From Sphingomonas sp. HITSZ_GF (GTDB taxonomy: Bacteria; Pseudomonadota; Alphaproteobacteria; Sphingomonadales; Sphingomonadaceae): DNA of 64,000 bases. Positions 41,204 through 51,040 of the stretch are shown piece by piece; the stretch's first letter is position 1, and the number at the start of each line of letters is the position of its first letter. The notes under the pieces are model-generated. The model was given only the letters and a program-made list of their open reading frames with translations. It was not told where the DNA came from and made no database searches. The stretch covers positions 496,001 to 560,000 of the forward strand of contig NZ_JARQXA010000001.1 in assembly GCF_029543155.1 (NCBI RefSeq), read 5' to 3'. The position numbers were made by a program, and so were the translations under genes.

Positions 41204-42661
41204 TCAGAGGGTGACGCCGCGCTTCCAGATCGCGATTTCGCGCTCGCCATTGCGTTCGGCGGCAGTTTCCTTGCCCGATGCGATCGCGGCGATCGTGTCG
41301 AGCAGCGCGTCGGCGGCGGGCTCCATGCCTTGATCGAGCACCTGGCCTGCATCGAAGTCGATCCAGCCCGGCTTGCGTGTCGCCAGGTCGCTGTTCGAGG
41401 CGATCTTGATCGTCGGCACCGGGAAGCCCAGCGGCGTGCCGCGGCCGGTGGTGAACAGGATCGCGGTTGCCCCCGCCGCGGCCAGCGCCGTCGAGGAGAC
41501 TGCGTCGTTGCCCGGCGCCTCGAGCAGGGTCAGCCCCTTACGGCGGACGCGCCCGCCATAGGGGATCACGTCGGTCACGGTCGCATGGCCGGCCTTCTGC
41601 ACCGCGCCGAGCGATTTTTCCTCCAGCGTGGTGATCCCGCCGGCGATGTTGCCGGGGGACGGGTTCTCGGAGACCGGCTCGCCGTGCCGGACGAAATAGT
41701 CTTTGAAGTCGTTCACCAGGTGGACGATCCCGTCGAACACCGCCTCGTCTTGCGCGCGCGCCATCAGCAGCTGTTCGGCGCCGAAGATTTCGGGAATCTC
41801 GGTGAGGATCGCAGTGCCGCCCGCCCGGGTCACCGCGTCGGCCATGCGTCCGACCAGTGGATTGGCGGTCAGGCCCGAAAAGCCGTCCGATCCGCCGCAC
41901 TTCACGCCCAGCACCAGCTCGGAGAGCGGGGCAGGGGTGCGCGTCGCCCGGGCGCCCTCGACCAACTCCTCGATCAGCGCCAGCCCTTCCTCGACTTCGT
42001 CGCTCGCCATCTGTGCGCCGAGCGTGCGCAGATTGGGGTGGTCGATGCCCTCCAGCATGCCCTTGATCTGGTTGTTCTCGCAGCCCAGCCCGACGATCAG
42101 CACGCCGCCGGCATTGGGATGATTGGCCAGGGCGGAGAGGATTGCACGGGTGCCCTGCAGGTCGTCGCCGAGCTGCGAGCAGCCGAACGGGTGGGGGAAG
42201 GCGTGAACCCCGTCGATCTTGCCTGCGTGCAGCCTGTCGGCGCGCTCGGCGATCTTCTGCGCAGTGCGGGCGACGCAGCCCACGGTGGGGATCACCCAAA
42301 TCTCGTTGCGCGTGCCCACCCGGCCATTGGCGCGCCGATAGCCGAGAAAGCCCGGCCCCTCGAATGCTACCTCGGCAGGTTCGGAAGGGACGAAGGCATA
42401 GTCGCCGCTGCCCTTGAGCGCAGTCGACACATTGTGGGTGTGGACATGCTCGCCGGGCTGGATCGCGCGGGTCGCCACGCCGATCGGGAAGCCGAACTTG
42501 AGCACCGGCTCGCCCGCCGCGATCGGCTTCACCGCCACCTTGTGCCCCTTCGCCACCGGCTCGGCGAGCGTCACGCCCAGCGCTTCCTCGCCGGCTTCGA
42601 GGTCGCGCAGCGCCGTGGCGGTGCTGTCCTGGGGATCGATACGGAACAGGGCGGGGATCAT
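41204..42661 (-). CDS. UxaA-family hydro-lyase (altronate dehydratase-like)
   Basis: A 485-residue enzyme of the altronate/galactarate dehydratase family, which removes water from sugar acids. An N-terminal SAF-type domain (about residue 10-95) precedes the main domain starting at GYRRANGRVGTRNEIWVIPTVGC. Further blocks are AFPHPFGCSQLGDDLQGTR, GLGCENNQIKG, LGVKCGGSDGFSGLTANP and FTTGRGTPLGFPVPTIKIASN, with cysteines placed for iron binding. The FAH-family gene 57 bases upstream points to a sugar-acid pathway (L-fucose, L-rhamnose or uronate type). The exact substrate is open. Confidence 0.9.
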   Translation of the reverse strand: MIPALFRIDPQDSTATALRDLEAGEEALGVTLAEPVAKGHKVAVKPIAAGEPVLKFGFPIGVATRAIQPGEHVHTHNVSTALKGSGDYAFVPSEPAEVAFEGPGFLGYRRANGRVGTRNEIWVIPTVGCVARTAQKIAERADRLHAGKIDGVHAFPHPFGCSQLGDDLQGTRAILSALANHPNAGGVLIVGLGCENNQIKGMLEGIDHPNLRTLGAQMASDEVEEGLALIEELVEGARATRTPAPLSELVLGVKCGGSDGFSGLTANPLVGRMADAVTRAGGTAILTEIPEIFGAEQLLMARAQDEAVFDGIVHLVNDFKDYFVRHGEPVSENPSPGNIAGGITTLEEKSLGAVQKAGHATVTDVIPYGGRVRRKGLTLLEAPGNDAVSSTALAAAGATAILFTTGRGTPLGFPVPTIKIASNSDLATRKPGWIDFDAGQVLDQGMEPAADALLDTIAAIASGKETAAERNGEREIAIWKRGVTL

Positions 42662-42718
42662 GTCGCACGATATAGGAGCGCGGCGGCGCCGAGGAAACCG
42701 GTTTCCTTCGGCATCGGG

Positions 42719-43555
42719 CTAGGCCTGCCGGACGATCTGGCGCTGCTCACCCAGCCCGTCGATCCCCAGCCGGACCTCGTCGCCCGGCTGAAGGAACACC
42801 GGCACCGGCTTCTGCGCCATGCCGACGCCGGGCGGCGTGCCGGTCGAGACGATGTCGCCGGGCTGCAGGCTCATGAACTGGCTGATGTACGAGACGAGGA
42901 AGCCCGGCTTGAACACCATCGTCGCGGTCGAGCCGTCCTGATAGCGCTTGCCGTTCACTTCGAGCCACATGCCGAGCGCATCGGTGTCGACGATCTCGTC
43001 GGGGGTGACCAGCCACGGCCCGATCGGCCCGAACGTGTCGCAGCCCTTGCCCTTGTCCCAGGTGCCGCCGCGCTCGTTCTGGAATTCGCGTTCGGAGAGA
43101 TCGTGGCAGACGAAATAGCCTGAGATCGCCGCCCAGCCCTCCGCCTCGGTCACATAGCGACACTCGCGGCCGATCACGATGCCCAGCTCGACTTCCCAAT
43201 CCATCTTGGTCGATCCGCGCGGGCGCAGGATCGGGTCGTGCGGACCCGAAAGCGCGCTCGTGGCCTTGCTGAAGATCACCGGTTCGCTGGGTAGCTGCTG
43301 ACCGGTCTCGGCGGCATGATCGGCATAGTTGAGGCCGATGCACAGGAACTTGCCCGGCCGTGCCACGCAGGGGCCGAGCCGGGGCTGGCCCTCGACGATC
43401 GGCAATGTCGCGGGATCGGCCGCAGCGATGCGGGCGATGATCTCGTCGCTGCCGTCGATGTCCGTCACCAACCCCGAAAGGTCACGCAGCTGCCCGTCGC
43501 CGTCGATTAGGCCCGGTCGTTCGGCGCCTGCATTGCCGTAGCGAACCAGTTTCAT
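42719..43555 (-). CDS. Fumarylacetoacetate hydrolase (FAH) family protein
   Basis: A 278-residue cytosolic Mg2+-dependent hydrolase/lyase. The catalytic domain (about residue 70-275) shows [16 protein letters not shown], the metal-binding Glu pair in [15 protein letters not shown] (about 118-132), [32 protein letters not shown] and [15 protein letters not shown]. Members include ureidoglycolate lyase-like enzymes and 2,4-diketo-3-deoxy-L-fuconate hydrolase; the UxaA neighbour favours a sugar-acid role. It is divergent from the VOC gene. Confidence 0.9.
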   Translation of the reverse strand: MKLVRYGNAGAERPGLIDGDGQLRDLSGLVTDIDGSDEIIARIAAADPATLPIVEGQPRLGPCVARPGKFLCIGLNYADHAAETGQQLPSEPVIFSKATSALSGPHDPILRPRGSTKMDWEVELGIVIGRECRYVTEAEGWAAISGYFVCHDLSEREFQNERGGTWDKGKGCDTFGPIGPWLVTPDEIVDTDALGMWLEVNGKRYQDGSTATMVFKPGFLVSYISQFMSLQPGDIVSTGTPPGVGMAQKPVPVFLQPGDEVRLGIDGLGEQRQIVRQA

Positions 43556-43611
43556 GCGATCCCTCCCGCGTTTCTCTGGCTCCAGCCTTCCACATTTCCT
43601 ATGCCGGCGCC

Positions 43612-44031
43612 ATGACCACGCCGCTCTTCCATCTGGCCATCCCCGTCGACGACATCGAGGCGGCGCGCGCCTTTTATGGCGGCACGCTTGGCTGCCCGCA
43701 GGGGCGCGAGGATCCGGGCCACTGGATCGACTTCGATTTTCGCGGGCATCAACTCGTCGTCCACAAGGCCGATGGGGCGGGGGTGAAGGCGCGCAACGCC
43801 GTCGATGGCGACGCGGTACCCGTCCCGCATTTCGGGCTGGTGCTGGGCTGGGAGGAATGGGAGGCGCTGGCCGAGCGGCTGCGCGCTGCCGGCACTGCGT
43901 TCGTGATCGAGCCGCACATCCGCTTCGTCGGCAAGCCCGGCGAGCAGGCGACGATGTTCTTCTACGACCCCGCCGGCAATGCGCTGGAGTTCAAGGCCTT
44001 CCGCGATCTCGGGCAGCTCTTCGCCACCTAG
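43612..44031 (+). CDS. VOC-family (glyoxalase/dioxygenase-like) protein
   Basis: A 139-residue protein with the paired beta-alpha-beta-beta-beta units of the vicinal oxygen chelate superfamily. The first unit has [24 protein letters not shown] with a metal His at residue 7; the second has [10 protein letters not shown] and the final [12 protein letters not shown] with the metal Glu. It may be a dioxygenase or lyase. Its stop shares a CTAG with the convergent RDD gene. Confidence 0.88.
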   Translation: MTTPLFHLAIPVDDIEAARAFYGGTLGCPQGREDPGHWIDFDFRGHQLVVHKADGAGVKARNAVDGDAVPVPHFGLVLGWEEWEALAERLRAAGTAFVIEPHIRFVGKPGEQATMFFYDPAGNALEFKAFRDLGQLFAT

Positions 44032-44912
44032 CGCTGATATTTGTCCTTCTTGCGCTTGCCGAACAGCATGCCGCGCTCGAGCCGCTGGCACAGCGCGGTG
44101 TAATAGGCTTCGAGAAATGCATATTCGTCGCCTTCCACGCCGATGATGCCGATCCGCTCCCGGATCGTCCGGGCGACGACGATCATCGAATATTCCTCGT
44201 TCCGTCGGATCACTTCCTCGAGCTTCTGCAGCTCGAACTCGCCATAGACGGCCAGTTGCGCGTCGCTGAAGGTGTAGCGGGCATGCTCGGGCGCCACGCT
44301 GGTTGCAACGCTGTGGCTCAGGCTGCGCTTCGGCACCCGTACCACCCATGTGCCGGCGATCAGGTCGCCGACCCGCAGCCGGTCGCGATTGAACAGCGGG
44401 AACAGCGCGAACAGCCCCGTCCAGATCAGGCCGAACAGTCCGGTTGCGAAACTGCCCAGCCCCTGCGCGCTCTGCGAGGCGGCGAAGGCCAGCGGCAGGA
44501 ACAGTTCCAGCTCGCGCATCGCATTGCGCGCGATCACCTGGTGGCCGCGAAGCCGCGAGCCGTTCCGCGAGATCACGCGCAGCTTCATGATCCGCTTGCC
44601 GGGAGTCGCGGCGCGCGGCCCCAGCTCGAAAAAGGCGAAATAGCCGTTCCGAAGCGCGAAGAAGCCGAGCAGCCAGAGCATCGCGAGTATCTGGCCCAGC
44701 GCCGGGCCGCTACCGGAGAGGGTGAACAGCAGGAGGAGGGTGAAGGCCACCAGCGTCAGCACGATGAAGATGATGTCGAGCATCACCGCGCCGGCGCGCT
44801 CGCTCACGCTGGCGATGTCGAGCTTCAAATCGACGCCTTCGGGCGTGACGAAGGTGCGGCGGTTGGCGTTCTTGTCGGTCCGCCGGCTAGGCAGGGTGCG
44901 CGCCTCAGTCAT
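44028..44912 (-). CDS. RDD-family membrane protein
   Basis: A 294-residue inner-membrane protein. The RDD domain (about residue 20-165) has [20 protein letters not shown] (the Arg/Asp of the family name in ERAGAVMLD), a second helix pair, and [19 protein letters not shown]. The C-terminal ~120 residues are soluble with [20 protein letters not shown]. It is the last gene of the MoxR-type locus; the ATG at 44912 overlaps the SpoIIM stop by eight bases. A GTG five codons upstream is an alternative. Confidence 0.87.
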   Translation of the reverse strand: MTEARTLPSRRTDKNANRRTFVTPEGVDLKLDIASVSERAGAVMLDIIFIVLTLVAFTLLLLFTLSGSGPALGQILAMLWLLGFFALRNGYFAFFELGPRAATPGKRIMKLRVISRNGSRLRGHQVIARNAMRELELFLPLAFAASQSAQGLGSFATGLFGLIWTGLFALFPLFNRDRLRVGDLIAGTWVVRVPKRSLSHSVATSVAPEHARYTFSDAQLAVYGEFELQKLEEVIRRNEEYSMIVVARTIRERIGIIGVEGDEYAFLEAYYTALCQRLERGMLFGKRKKDKYQR

Positions 44913-45918
44913 CGACGTCCGCCGCACGCACCGGCATCGCGTAGAAATAGGAGAGCCAGAGGACGAGGGCGATGCCGCCGATCGCGACGCGGATCACGTC
45001 GGACTGGATAACCTGCCGCCCGACGCCTTCGAGCAGCCCTGCGACCGCGAGCATCAGCACCACGCCGATCATCGCGAAGGTGGCGGTGCGGCCCGCCTCG
45101 CGCGTTGCCGCGGTGCGCGCCTGCTTGCCCGGAAAAGCGACTGCCATGCCGATGCGCAGCCCGGCGGCGCCGGCGATCGCGATGGCGAACATCTCGGTGG
45201 TGCCGTGGATCGTCAGCCAGGCGGCGAGCGGTAGTCCGAGCCCCTTGGAGGCGAACACGCTGAAGAATGCGCCTAGCACGGCACCCTGATAGACGAGCAG
45301 CAGCAGCGTCGGCACGCCGAAGGCGAAGCCGAGCGCGAAGCACATCAGCGCGACCTGTGCATTATGCGTGAACAGATAGGTGGCGAAGGCGCCGAGCATG
45401 TTGTCGCCGCCGCCGTCGTAGAGCGTCTTGCGCAGCTCCTCCGCGCTCGATTGCGGCCCGCGCCCGCCGGCAAGGTCGCCGGGGATGATCGAGTGGTACC
45501 AGGCCGGATCGCTGGCGACGAGGTAATAGGCCGCGATCGCGCCGAGCAGCATCATCAGCACCGCGATCAGCGTCTCGCGCCACAGGCTGCGCAGCGCCAG
45601 CGGCCAGCTCGCGCCGACAAAGGCGGCGATGCGCCGGCGAAGCGGTGGCTGCACCCCGTACAGCACGAAATAGGCGCGGGCGCAGAGCGCCTCGAGATAA
45701 CCGACCAGATCTGCATCGAGCGACGTCTCGCGCGCCACCGAGAGCGAGGAGAGGGCCGTACGATAGAGCACCGGCAGCTCGAGCAGGTCTTCGTCCGAAA
45801 GCGTGTTCGCCCGGCCGCGCTCGATCTGGATGACGCGCTGTTCGAGCTCGGCCCAGTCGATCGCGCGGGCCTCGCGAAAGCGCGCGCTGGCGAAGTGTCC
45901 GGAGGCGCCGCGGCTCAC
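44905..45918 (-). CDS. Stage II sporulation protein M-like (SpoIIM/DUF95) membrane protein
   Basis: A 337-residue protein: a soluble N-terminal part (FREARAIDWAELEQRVIQIE, about residue 12-100) and five or six membrane helices. The family block LLVYQGAVLGAFFSVFASKG and LTIHGTTEMFAIAIAGAAGLRIG (with the HGxxE motif) is clear. In non-spore-formers this family pairs with RDD and MoxR/DUF58 genes. The GTG start at 45918 overlaps the DUF58 stop in the form GTGA. Confidence 0.9.
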   Translation of the reverse strand: MSRGASGHFASARFREARAIDWAELEQRVIQIERGRANTLSDEDLLELPVLYRTALSSLSVARETSLDADLVGYLEALCARAYFVLYGVQPPLRRRIAAFVGASWPLALRSLWRETLIAVLMMLLGAIAAYYLVASDPAWYHSIIPGDLAGGRGPQSSAEELRKTLYDGGGDNMLGAFATYLFTHNAQVALMCFALGFAFGVPTLLLLVYQGAVLGAFFSVFASKGLGLPLAAWLTIHGTTEMFAIAIAGAAGLRIGMAVAFPGKQARTAATREAGRTATFAMIGVVLMLAVAGLLEGVGRQVIQSDVIRVAIGGIALVLWLSYFYAMPVRAADVDD

Positions 45919-47207
45919 AGCAGGTTCCTCCGCTTGAAGTCGAGATACTGACGTACCAGCGCGGGGCCGACTTCGCGGTGCGGAGCTTCGAGCACATGGA
46001 TGCCGGCATGGCGCAGTCGCGACATCACGATCCGCCGCTCGCGCAGCATCGACGCGGCGATCACCGCGCGCGAGACGTCGTCGATCGCCACCGGCTCGGC
46101 CGCGGCAAGCTCTTCAAGCTCGGCATCGGCTAGGATCACGAACAGTACGAGATGTCCGCGCAGCAAATTGATGGCCGCCCGGATCATCAGCTCTGCCCCG
46201 GTGGGATCGGTGAACTCGGTGAAGATCATGATCAGCGAGCGCCGGGTCAGGTCGCCCGCCAGCGTGGCGAGTCCCAGCGTGTAATTGGTCTCGGCTGTCG
46301 AATAGTCGAGCTGACCGGCCAGGCGCTGCATCAGCGGAAAGGCGCGCGTGCCCGAAACCGCGCCCGAAGCGACGCGGGGCTGTGAATCGAAGCCGAACAG
46401 CGAGACCCGGTCGCCGAGCTTGAGGCCGGCATAGGCACCGAGCAATGCCGCGCTGATCGCCCGATCGACACGGGGCAAGCCGTCGATCGGCTCGCACATC
46501 ACCCGGCCGGTATCGATCGCGAAGACGATCTGGTTGTTGCGCTCGATCCGGTTCTCGCGTGCAAGCAGCTTGAGGTGGCGGGCGCTGTGGTTCCAGTCGA
46601 TCGTGCGGCGTTCCATGCCCGACTGCCACTCGCTCAGCGCCTCGAACTCGCTGCCTTCGCCGCGATCGACCCGCGCCATGTCGCCGACCTGGGCGTCGCG
46701 CAGCAGCAAATGCGCGGACTGGCGGACCGGGCGGATATCGGGCGTGATCAGCACGCTGCGGTTCAGCATGTCGGTGCGCTGGCGCCAGATCAGGCCGAAC
46801 GGACCGGTCCAGCGGCTCCACAGTGCCTGCACCGCATCGGTGCCGCGACGCACCGGCAGGAAGGCGATCGCGGCCCGGCTTTCGCCGGCCTTGAGCGTGA
46901 CCCGGCCATCGGCCATCGGCTCGAGCCTGGGGCCGGTGGCGACGGCAAGCTCCAGCCCGTCGACCGGCTTACCCGCAACCGTCACCTCGACGATCAGCGG
47001 CGCGCCGATCTCGATCGCGCCCGGGCATTCGGCATGCAGCTTCGGCCCGGCGGGCGCCAGGAACAGGTCGATCGCGGCAAAGGCCAGCACCACCGGCACC
47101 CAGATCAGTCCCAAAAACCATAGCTGCGGCGCAAAGACGCCGACGAGCAGCGCCGGCGGCGCTCCCGCGGCCATCAGCAGCACGCAGCGAAGGCTGGGTC
47201 GGATCAA
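45915..47207 (-). CDS. DUF58 protein (vWA-like), MoxR partner
   Basis: A 430-residue protein with two N-terminal membrane helices (about residue 8-50), a beta-rich middle, and the DUF58 core [19 protein letters not shown] followed by [19 protein letters not shown] (about residue 195-235). The rest is a vWA-like domain with [10 protein letters not shown] and IMIFTEFTD. The start is TTG at 47207, overlapping the MoxR stop (TTGA); the family usually begins just here, so the overlap supports it. DUF58 proteins work with MoxR ATPases, perhaps in envelope stress or complex assembly. Confidence 0.88.
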   Translation of the reverse strand: MIRPSLRCVLLMAAGAPPALLVGVFAPQLWFLGLIWVPVVLAFAAIDLFLAPAGPKLHAECPGAIEIGAPLIVEVTVAGKPVDGLELAVATGPRLEPMADGRVTLKAGESRAAIAFLPVRRGTDAVQALWSRWTGPFGLIWRQRTDMLNRSVLITPDIRPVRQSAHLLLRDAQVGDMARVDRGEGSEFEALSEWQSGMERRTIDWNHSARHLKLLARENRIERNNQIVFAIDTGRVMCEPIDGLPRVDRAISAALLGAYAGLKLGDRVSLFGFDSQPRVASGAVSGTRAFPLMQRLAGQLDYSTAETNYTLGLATLAGDLTRRSLIMIFTEFTDPTGAELMIRAAINLLRGHLVLFVILADAELEELAAAEPVAIDDVSRAVIAASMLRERRIVMSRLRHAGIHVLEAPHREVGPALVRQYLDFKRRNLL

Positions 47208-48160
47208 CGCGGCGCCTCGACCTGCTCGACCAGCCCGGCGATGATCGCATCGGCGCTGCGCCCGTCGATCTCGGCCGCGGGCGACAGGATGACGCGGTGG
47301 CGCAGCGCGGCAGGCGCGAGCTTCTTCACATCGTCGGGCAGCACGAAATCGCGCCCGTCGAGCGCGGCATGCGCGCGGGCGGCGGCGGCGAGCGTGGCGG
47401 CGGCACGGGGGCTGGCACCGGTCTGCAGATCGCCGGTCGCCCGCGTCGCGCGGATCAGGCGGACGACATAGTCGACCACCTCGCCGGCGAGCCGCGCGCC
47501 CGCCACCGCATCGGCGGCGGCGCTGATCGTCGCATGATCGGCGACCCGGTTCACACCCCATTCGTCCGGGCGGGGCATGCCGAAGCGGCTGCCCTGCTGC
47601 ATGACGATCTTCCGCTCCTGCTCGAGGTCGGGATAGCCGACCTCGAACTTGAACAGGAAGCGATCGAGCTGCGCCTCGGGCAGCGGATAGACGCCCTGGC
47701 TCTCGATCGGGTTCTGCGTGGCGACGACCATGAACCGATCGGAGAGCTTGTGGTCGATCCCGTCGATCGTGACGGTGCGCTCCTGCATTGCCTCGAGCAG
47801 CGCCGCCTGCGTCTTGGGCGGGGTGCGATTGATCTCGTCGGCGAGCAGCAGCTCGGTGAAGATCGGGCCGCGGGTGAGGGTGAACTGGCTCGTCTGGAAG
47901 TTGAACAGGTTGGAGCCGAGAATGTCGCCGGGCAGCAGATCGGGGGTGAACTGGATGCGGCCATAATCGAGCCCGGCGGCGCGCGCGAAGCACTGGGCCA
48001 GGAAGGTCTTGGCGGTGCCCGGCGGACCTTCGAGCAGGATGTGCCCCGAGGCGAACAGCGCGACGAGCATCAGCTCGACCGCCTCGTCCAGCCCCACCAC
48101 GGCCTTGCCCACCTCGGCGCGGATCGTGTCGCCCAGCGCCTTCACTTCCTCAATGTTCAC
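47204..48160 (-). CDS. MoxR-family AAA+ ATPase
   Basis: A 318-residue AAA+ chaperone-like ATPase. Walker A is [20 protein letters not shown] (about residue 42-60), Walker [22 protein letters not shown], sensor 1 [20 protein letters not shown]. The GTG at 48160 ([10 protein letters not shown]) is preceded by AAGGA nine bases away and overlaps the upstream DUF4350 gene by 11 bases. It probably remodels vWA-type partners such as the DUF58 protein encoded next to it. Confidence 0.94.
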   Translation of the reverse strand: MNIEEVKALGDTIRAEVGKAVVGLDEAVELMLVALFASGHILLEGPPGTAKTFLAQCFARAAGLDYGRIQFTPDLLPGDILGSNLFNFQTSQFTLTRGPIFTELLLADEINRTPPKTQAALLEAMQERTVTIDGIDHKLSDRFMVVATQNPIESQGVYPLPEAQLDRFLFKFEVGYPDLEQERKIVMQQGSRFGMPRPDEWGVNRVADHATISAAADAVAGARLAGEVVDYVVRLIRATRATGDLQTGASPRAAATLAAAARAHAALDGRDFVLPDDVKKLAPAALRHRVILSPAAEIDGRSADAIIAGLVEQVEAPR

Positions 48161-49325
48161 GCGTGACGGTCCTTTTCCATTGATAGAGGGCGCGGGCGGC
48201 ATCGAGCAGCGCCCGCGTGTCCTGGGCATGATCCGCGCGGGCGGCCATGGCAGTGAAAGGCTCGCCGTTCTTGTCGAGCCGATCGAGATAGGCGTCGAGC
48301 GCCTCGGGCGGCAGGTTGGCGGGGGCGCCGGTGGCGCTTGCCGCAGCCTCGCGGATCAGCGCGGCATAGCGGTCGCCGGTACGATGCCGCCGCCCGGCAA
48401 GGCGGAGCAGTGCCGCACCATTCTCCGCGATCATCCGCTTGCCGAAGGCAATGCCACGCGCCTCATGCAGCGCCGGGCCGAAGCGCAGCATCGCATGCCA
48501 GCCGGCGAGCAGCGCGGCGACGATCAGGCAGAGCGTGAGCGGCAGGAAGGGCGCCTCGAAGGCGAGCTTGAGCAGATTGGGGCTCTGGGTGAAGCCGTGC
48601 AGGGTCAGGTCGAAGGCGACGGGCCAGTCGTCGAACGCGCCGAACAGCTGCATCGCCCGCTCGGCAGCGGCCAGCGTCTTCAGTCCCTGATTGTCCAGAA
48701 GATCCGGATCGGCGACGAGGATCAGCGGCCGTTCGCCCATCCGCGCGGCGAGCAGCTTGCCGTTCGCATCGGTGAGGATCGGCTCGACGTCGTCGTCCGG
48801 GGTATCCACATATACGGGATCGAGCCCCTCGCCCGATATCGTGCGCAGGCCGCCGGGAGTCTCGCTGATCCTGGCCTTGGTGAGCTTGGCGATCTGCCGC
48901 TCCGCCATTTCGGTCGGCATCGTGCCGAACGAACTCACCCAGGCGGGCTTGTCGCGCCGCGGCGTGGTCAGCCATTTCGGCAGCACCAGGATCGTCGGCA
49001 GCTCGGCGCGGTGCTTCAGCAGCTTGTCGATCGCGTCGGGATCGGTTCCGGGGGACAGGGTGACGACGAGCACGCTCCGGGTGCCGAGATCGCCCTCGCG
49101 GCGGACCATCTGCACCGATCCCTGCACCTGGCGCACCAGCTCGGCCGCACCGGCAAAGCCCACCGCCGAAGTGGCGAGCGCGTGATTGCCCGGGCGCTGT
49201 GCCGGTTGCAGATCCTCGCCATAGGCACCGAGCAGCAGGAAGGCGAGGAAGGCGACAGTGCCGAGCACCGCCATCACCAGCACGGTGCGCATCGCAAAGG
49301 GCGCGGTGCCGGTCTCGGCGCTCAT
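48150..49325 (-). CDS. DUF4350-domain membrane protein
   Basis: A 391-residue protein with a first membrane helix at about residue 13-35 ([20 protein letters not shown]), a periplasmic Rossmann-like DUF4350 domain (about 45-220: [52 protein letters not shown]), a second helix (about 258-280) and a C-terminal cytosolic helix bundle. The ATG at 49325 overlaps the DUF4129 stop (ATGA). Its role in the MoxR locus is unknown. Confidence 0.82.
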   Translation of the reverse strand: MSAETGTAPFAMRTVLVMAVLGTVAFLAFLLLGAYGEDLQPAQRPGNHALATSAVGFAGAAELVRQVQGSVQMVRREGDLGTRSVLVVTLSPGTDPDAIDKLLKHRAELPTILVLPKWLTTPRRDKPAWVSSFGTMPTEMAERQIAKLTKARISETPGGLRTISGEGLDPVYVDTPDDDVEPILTDANGKLLAARMGERPLILVADPDLLDNQGLKTLAAAERAMQLFGAFDDWPVAFDLTLHGFTQSPNLLKLAFEAPFLPLTLCLIVAALLAGWHAMLRFGPALHEARGIAFGKRMIAENGAALLRLAGRRHRTGDRYAALIREAAASATGAPANLPPEALDAYLDRLDKNGEPFTAMAARADHAQDTRALLDAARALYQWKRTVTREH

Positions 49326-49939
49326 TTCCAGGCCCCGGGAAGGGCGAACTCGCCATAGGCGGCGCGTGCCTCTTCCCAATCGGCCTGCGCCAGGCTGCGT
49401 CCGCCGAACAGGCTGCGCTCGACCGGGGCGGCCATCGCGGCAAAGGCCCGGCGGACGATCGCGGGCATCCACTCGGCCCCGGCGATCTCGCGGCTGGTAA
49501 GGGCAGGGCGGAGCAGCCGCGGCCGATTGCGCTGGATGTCCTCCAGGCTGCGATGGAGCAGCAGGTGCACCGCCGCGGCATAGTCGCCCCGCGCGGCCAG
49601 CGCCTCGGCATCGGCGAGCAGGGCGCGCGCGACCTTCTCGGTCGGGCGCCAGGCGGCGGCATCGGGCGCGGCCTCGGCCTCGGCGTCACGAGACGGCAGG
49701 TTGCGGATGATCGTGCTGACGATGAGGTAGAGGATGATCGCGGCCCCGACGGCCACGCAGATCCAGAAGATCGTCGGCGCATAGGGCGCGACGTGCGATA
49801 GCTGCTTGCCGAGCCAGCGCATCCATTGCGGCACTTCGGGCGGCTTTGCGGCCGCCATCTCGAACTGGATGTCGGTGCGCGCGCGCAATGCCTCGTGCGC
49901 CTTGGCGACGGACTGCGCAGTCGATGCCCGAACGGTCAC
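49322..49939 (-). CDS. DUF4129-domain membrane protein
   Basis: A 205-residue protein with one membrane helix (about residue 55-78, TIFWICVAVGAAIILYLIVS) and a C-terminal DUF4129 domain with DYAAAVHLLLHRSLEDIQRN, RPALTSREIAGAEWMPAIV and ADWEEARAAYGEF. I chose the GTG at 49939 because GGGGGA stands six bases upstream; a TTG at 49960 is also open. It is the first gene of the six-gene chain ending with the RDD gene. Confidence 0.8.
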   Translation of the reverse strand: MTVRASTAQSVAKAHEALRARTDIQFEMAAAKPPEVPQWMRWLGKQLSHVAPYAPTIFWICVAVGAAIILYLIVSTIIRNLPSRDAEAEAAPDAAAWRPTEKVARALLADAEALAARGDYAAAVHLLLHRSLEDIQRNRPRLLRPALTSREIAGAEWMPAIVRRAFAAMAAPVERSLFGGRSLAQADWEEARAAYGEFALPGAWK

Positions 49940-50068
49940 GTCGAATCCCCCACGCCTCAATTGCTACCGGAACAACCGGCGCGAGGAAAGCCGCGCAACG
50001 CTGGACTTTGGAACCGTTTTTGTTCAGCTCTTCGCCCGCGTCGATGCACATGACGAAAGAGGGAAAAC

Positions 50069-50851
50069 ATGGCTGAGACTGGACTGGGTGAAGCGCGCTT
50101 CGAGATCGGCGCGGTGATTTCGCGCGCGTTCGAGGCGATGGGATCGAATTTCCTGCTGTTTTTCGGACTGTCGCTGGTGCTTGCCGGCCTGCCCGCCTTC
50201 ATACTCGAATATTGGCAGGCGACGCAGATCGACATGACCGGCAACCTGGCCGACGGAAGCTATTTCTTCAGCAGCGGCTACTGGAGCGCGATCGGCGTGA
50301 GCGTCATCGTCTCGATGGTCACCGGTGCGATCCTGCAATCGGCGCTGACTCGTGCCACGGTGATGAGCCTGGCCGGCGAGAAGCCGCAGTTCGTCCCGTG
50401 CCTGATGGTGGGGCTCACGCTGCTGCTGCCGATGATCGCGATCGGCCTGATCGAAGGCATCGCGTTGTTCGTCGGCTTCATGTTGCTGGTGGTGCCGGGC
50501 GTGATCCTGTGGCTGGTCTGGTCGGTCGTCACGCCTGCCTATGTGCAGGAGAAGATCGGCATCTTCGAAGCATTCGGCCGCAGCGTGGAGCTGACCAGCG
50601 GCTCGCGCTGGCGCATCTTCCTCACCGTGCTGATCATGGTCGTGCTGCTCTGGGTGCTGAGCATCCCGGTCGGCTTCGTGGTCTCGGCAGTGACGCTTAC
50701 CGGCAATGCCGTGCTGGTCGCGCTGATCGGCGCAGCCGTTGCCGCGCTGCGCAGCATGATCATGGTGACCCTGGTCGCCAGCATCTATGTCGAGCTGCGC
50801 AAGCTCAAGGAAGGCATCGCCCCGGCCGAGCTGGAAGCGATCTTCGCCTGA
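50069..50851 (+). CDS. Multi-pass membrane protein, unknown function
   Basis: A 260-residue protein with six hydrophobic helices. The N-terminal EARFEIGAVISRAFEAMGSNF and the middle VVPGVILWLVWSVVTPAYVQEKIG, then AFGRSVELTSGSRWRIF, match a pattern common in YciC-like and glycerophosphodiesterase membrane domains (the VPGI-x4-W-x7-P motif). No function is known. It is divergent from the MoxR locus and ends just before a strong hairpin. Confidence 0.82.
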   Translation: MAETGLGEARFEIGAVISRAFEAMGSNFLLFFGLSLVLAGLPAFILEYWQATQIDMTGNLADGSYFFSSGYWSAIGVSVIVSMVTGAILQSALTRATVMSLAGEKPQFVPCLMVGLTLLLPMIAIGLIEGIALFVGFMLLVVPGVILWLVWSVVTPAYVQEKIGIFEAFGRSVELTSGSRWRIFLTVLIMVVLLWVLSIPVGFVVSAVTLTGNAVLVALIGAAVAALRSMIMVTLVASIYVELRKLKEGIAPAELEAIFA

Positions 50852-50858
50852 AGCCGGA

Positions 50859-50889
50859 GCCGCTGCCCGGCGCAGGGCCGGGCAGCGGC
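50859..50889. terminator. Strong 13-bp hairpin after the membrane protein gene
   Basis: GCCGCTGCCCGGC, five bases, GCCGGGCAGCGGC: perfect 13-bp stem starting eight bases after the stop codon at 50849-50851. There is no T-run, but its position between convergent genes suggests a transcription stop. Confidence 0.65.
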
Positions 50890-50899
50890 TGCCGCGCGA

Positions 50900-50965
50900 T
50901 TAGAACTTCAGGTTCAGCGTCGCGCGTCCGCCATGCTCGCGGGCACCGCTACAGCGCGACGAAAA
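50900..50965 (-). pseudogene. Possible remnant of an outer-membrane protein C-terminus
   Basis: Read leftward, a short frame ends REHGGRATLNLKF and then TAA at 50902-50900. A final strand of this kind with terminal Phe is typical for outer-membrane beta-barrels, including TonB-dependent receptors. There is no start and no longer open frame. It lies directly downstream of the btuB-like gene, so it may be what remains of a second receptor or of a recombined 3' end. Weak evidence. Confidence 0.3.
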
Positions 50966-51040
50966 TCCGCCGGCGCGAAGCAATCCGCCCCGCGCCGCCG
51001 GTAGGACCCGGCGGCGCGAAGCAGCTGGCATCGGCACCCC

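Noticed and set aside
41186..43123. 645-codon plus-strand frame over the UxaA and FAH genes
   Set aside because: Antisense shadow with low-complexity Arg/His/Asp content; the minus-strand genes have conserved catalytic blocks.
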